Positions 31,112 through 32,886 of a DNA stretch of 32,886 nt are shown here, one piece after another; position 1 is the stretch's first letter; every line of letters starts with the position of its first letter. Both the position numbers and the translations under genes were made by a program. The stretch comes from Methanobacteriota archaeon. GTDB lineage: Archaea; Thermoplasmatota; Poseidoniia; Poseidoniales; Poseidoniaceae. The DNA lies in NCBI GenBank assembly GCA_018666575.1, contig JABIYX010000017.1, positions 1-32,886 of the forward strand, read 5' to 3'. The notes beneath the pieces are model-generated. The model ran no database searches. It was not told the origin of the DNA and saw only the letters and a list, made by a program, of their open reading frames with translations.

Positions 31112-32886
31112 ATGTTCTCAACCGTCGACATGTCCCGCCTCACATTGGCGGCGCCTGTTGATGCTATGCATGACATCGTTCGAAAGTGCTCGGATCTTGG
31201 ATGCGTCCACATTGAAGATTACACACAATTCGAGGAAGGTATCGGTGTCGGCCGAGCAATCCAAAGCGAAGATGCTGACATGATCAGCGCTCTTCTTCTC
31301 AAAGTACGTGCAGTTCGCAGTGCAGTTTCAGTTCACAATTCAAAGGGCCCCCTCTCGAATTCAAACGCAAAGAAACTAGCAGAGAAAATGTCGTCAAAGG
31401 TTGACGCTGCTTTAGGAAACATCGAAGCAATCCGTGAGGCCGAATCCGATATTTCATCACTTAGTGACCAACTTCGTGTCTTCGAGCGTCTTGTGCCCCT
31501 CAACATTTCTCTTGATCTTCTATCTGGATACCAAGGCGTAGAAATCTATGTTGCAGAGACTCCTAATTCCTCGAAGGCACACAAGGCCTTCGCAGACATG
31601 GCATCTCGAATCGAGTATCTTTGCCCAGCAGGTCTTGTTGCAGTAGCATGTGCTCCAGGTGACGCAGCAGCAGTTCAAATCGCATTGGCCGAGTTGAACG
31701 CCAAGGCAATCCAGCTTCCTTCCGGAAAGGGAACTCCTTCTCTTAGAGTTGCAGAAACAAAAGAAGCAATTTTCAAAGCTGAGTCTTCTGCTGAATCGAA
31801 CCAGAAGTCGCTCGATGCATGGGCTGAAGAACATGGTTCTGACCTCGTGATTATCGAAGAATACCTCCGAAGAGAAGATGCTATCTATACTTCTCCAACA
31901 TCGTTGGCTGTTTCAAACCAGGCCTTTGCTCTCGATGCGTGGGTTCCAACCGAAAACGCAGAAAAAGCACGCAACTCACTGAAAGGAATTGTTTCTCACA
32001 TTGAGATCGAAGCACACGTTGACGACCACCACGGTCACGATGACCATGATAACCATCATCATGAGCCTGAACCTCCTGTCGCTTACAAAAATGCAAGCCC
32101 TGCTGAACCGTTCGAACTGGTTGTGGACCTTGTTGGCCGTCCAAAGTATGGCACATTTGATCCTACGACCTTCATTATGATTACACTTCCACTTATCTAC
32201 GGTCTTATTCTTGGAGACTTTGGTTATGGATTTGTCATCGTCCTACTCGCACTTTGGCTTCGCTCAATGCCGTTCGCTAAGGAACCAATGGGCAAGAATG
32301 CGACCACTGTACTCATGTCAATGGGTCTATGGTGCATGTTCTGGGGATTCCTTTTCGCAGAAGGCTTTGGATTCGTATGGGATGGAACCGGCCATGTAAT
32401 GGGCGATGCATCACCACTCATCGGTTTCTATGATTGGACCTATGATACCATTCACTTCCCAGCCTTTGTGACAGATACACTCGGTATGTCTCATACTCAT
32501 ATTCCATTCCATCGAGCAACAGGCGCTCTGACAGACTATGTTCTTCTTTCCGTTTACATTGGAGCTCTTCATCTCTTCATTGGATTCATTATTGGATTCT
32601 TCAATGTCATGAAAGCCCATGGAATCGTCGCAGCATTCTTCGAAAAGGGAAGTTGGATGATGATTCTTCTCGGTGGATTCTTCCACATCTATGGATACAT
32701 GAACAAGGATAATGAAGTCCTTGCAGCAACTGTCCCTGCTCTCATTATGCTTGCAGGTGTTGGATTGCTCATCATCGCTCTAGCCATCTTCGAAGGATTT
32801 GGCTGGGCAGGGGGCGTCATCATGGGGCCGATCGAAACATTCGGATTGTTGGCGAACACACTCTCTTATCTGCGTATCATGGCAGT
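31112..32886 (+). CDS. ahaI: A-type ATP synthase subunit I (membrane stator), 3' end outside window
   Basis: 591 complete codons are visible. The N-terminal soluble half (about 1-330) is alpha/beta with coiled-coil stretches. The membrane half begins with YGTFDPTTFIMITLPLIYGL, then ILGDFGYG, the family hallmark, followed by several helices. The visible end ETFGLLANTLSYLRIMAV holds the conserved Arg that faces the proteolipid ring in proton or sodium transfer. A His/Asp-rich stretch (DDHHGHDDHDNHHHEPEP, about residues 304-321) lies in the linker between the halves and is unusual. The ATG at 31112 is used, with an internal ATG at 31130 as alternative. The stop is not reached. Confidence 0.93.
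   Translation, partial: MFSTVDMSRLTLAAPVDAMHDIVRKCSDLGCVHIEDYTQFEEGIGVGRAIQSEDADMISALLLKVRAVRSAVSVHNSKGPLSNSNAKKLAEKMSSKVDAALGNIEAIREAESDISSLSDQLRVFERLVPLNISLDLLSGYQGVEIYVAETPNSSKAHKAFADMASRIEYLCPAGLVAVACAPGDAAAVQIALAELNAKAIQLPSGKGTPSLRVAETKEAIFKAESSAESNQKSLDAWAEEHGSDLVIIEEYLRREDAIYTSPTSLAVSNQAFALDAWVPTENAEKARNSLKGIVSHIEIEAHVDDHHGHDDHDNHHHEPEPPVAYKNASPAEPFELVVDLVGRPKYGTFDPTTFIMITLPLIYGLILGDFGYGFVIVLLALWLRSMPFAKEPMGKNATTVLMSMGLWCMFWGFLFAEGFGFVWDGTGHVMGDASPLIGFYDWTYDTIHFPAFVTDTLGMSHTHIPFHRATGALTDYVLLSVYIGALHLFIGFIIGFFNVMKAHGIVAAFFEKGSWMMILLGGFFHIYGYMNKDNEVLAATVPALIMLAGVGLLIIALAIFEGFGWAGGVIMGPIETFGLLANTLSYLRIMA

Overview
This window looks like a piece of an aerobic, heterotrophic euryarchaeal genome. 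The best guess is a planktonic Marine Group II-type archaeon (Poseidoniia/Thermoplasmatota); this is inferred from gene content, since no rRNA gene is present. The archaeal markers are an A-type ATP synthase start (subunits H and I), PurP, RNA polymerase subunit RpoK, and the archaeal early aromatic pathway (ADH synthase plus type II dehydroquinate synthase plus GHMP shikimate kinase). Heme A synthesis (CtaA/CtaB) and tryptophan 2,3-dioxygenase point to oxygen respiration. Many secreted proteins have an N-terminal signal, an acidic or Ser-rich linker and a C-terminal membrane anchor.

Layout. 1-551: end of a probable subtilase with a C-terminal anchor. 606-5950: three-subunit molybdenum hydroxylase most like 4-hydroxybenzoyl-CoA reductase, including the extra 4Fe-4S loop in the FAD subunit, translationally coupled to a secreted anchored protein. 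6087-11104: DUF4350-like / MoxR AAA+ / DUF58 / polytopic membrane protein operon. 11106-16254 (minus): ADH synthase, DHQ synthase II, shikimate kinase, chorismate synthase and aspartate kinase in one tight operon; aspartate kinase starts the route to aspartate semialdehyde, a substrate of ADH synthase. 16356-17684: membrane-anchored coiled-coil protein with a YfaP/DUF2135-like domain. 17691-18803 (minus): purP. 18918-20012: tryptophan dioxygenase. 20009-21234 (minus): rpoK and an anchored thioredoxin-like protein. 21286-23354: ctaA-ctaB. 23360-23446 (minus): tRNA-Ser(GCU). 23515-26457 (minus): a 980-residue surface protein. 26594-29912: pilin-like/lamin-tail protein followed by one intact KaiC-like ATPase and two KaiC-fold proteins without a P-loop. 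29968-30711: UbiE-like methyltransferase. 30785-32886: A-ATPase subunits H and I, the latter cut by the window end.

The most interesting items are the KaiC trio with its pilin-like neighbour, the 4-HBCR-type enzyme in a probable aerobe, the aspartate kinase inside the ADH-shikimate operon, a similar hairpin plus GGTGTAAA arrangement just before two unrelated start codons, and single AT boxes that sit between divergent genes and could serve both. Gene density is very high: apart from the tRNA spacer no gap exceeds about 140 bases, and several stops and starts overlap.
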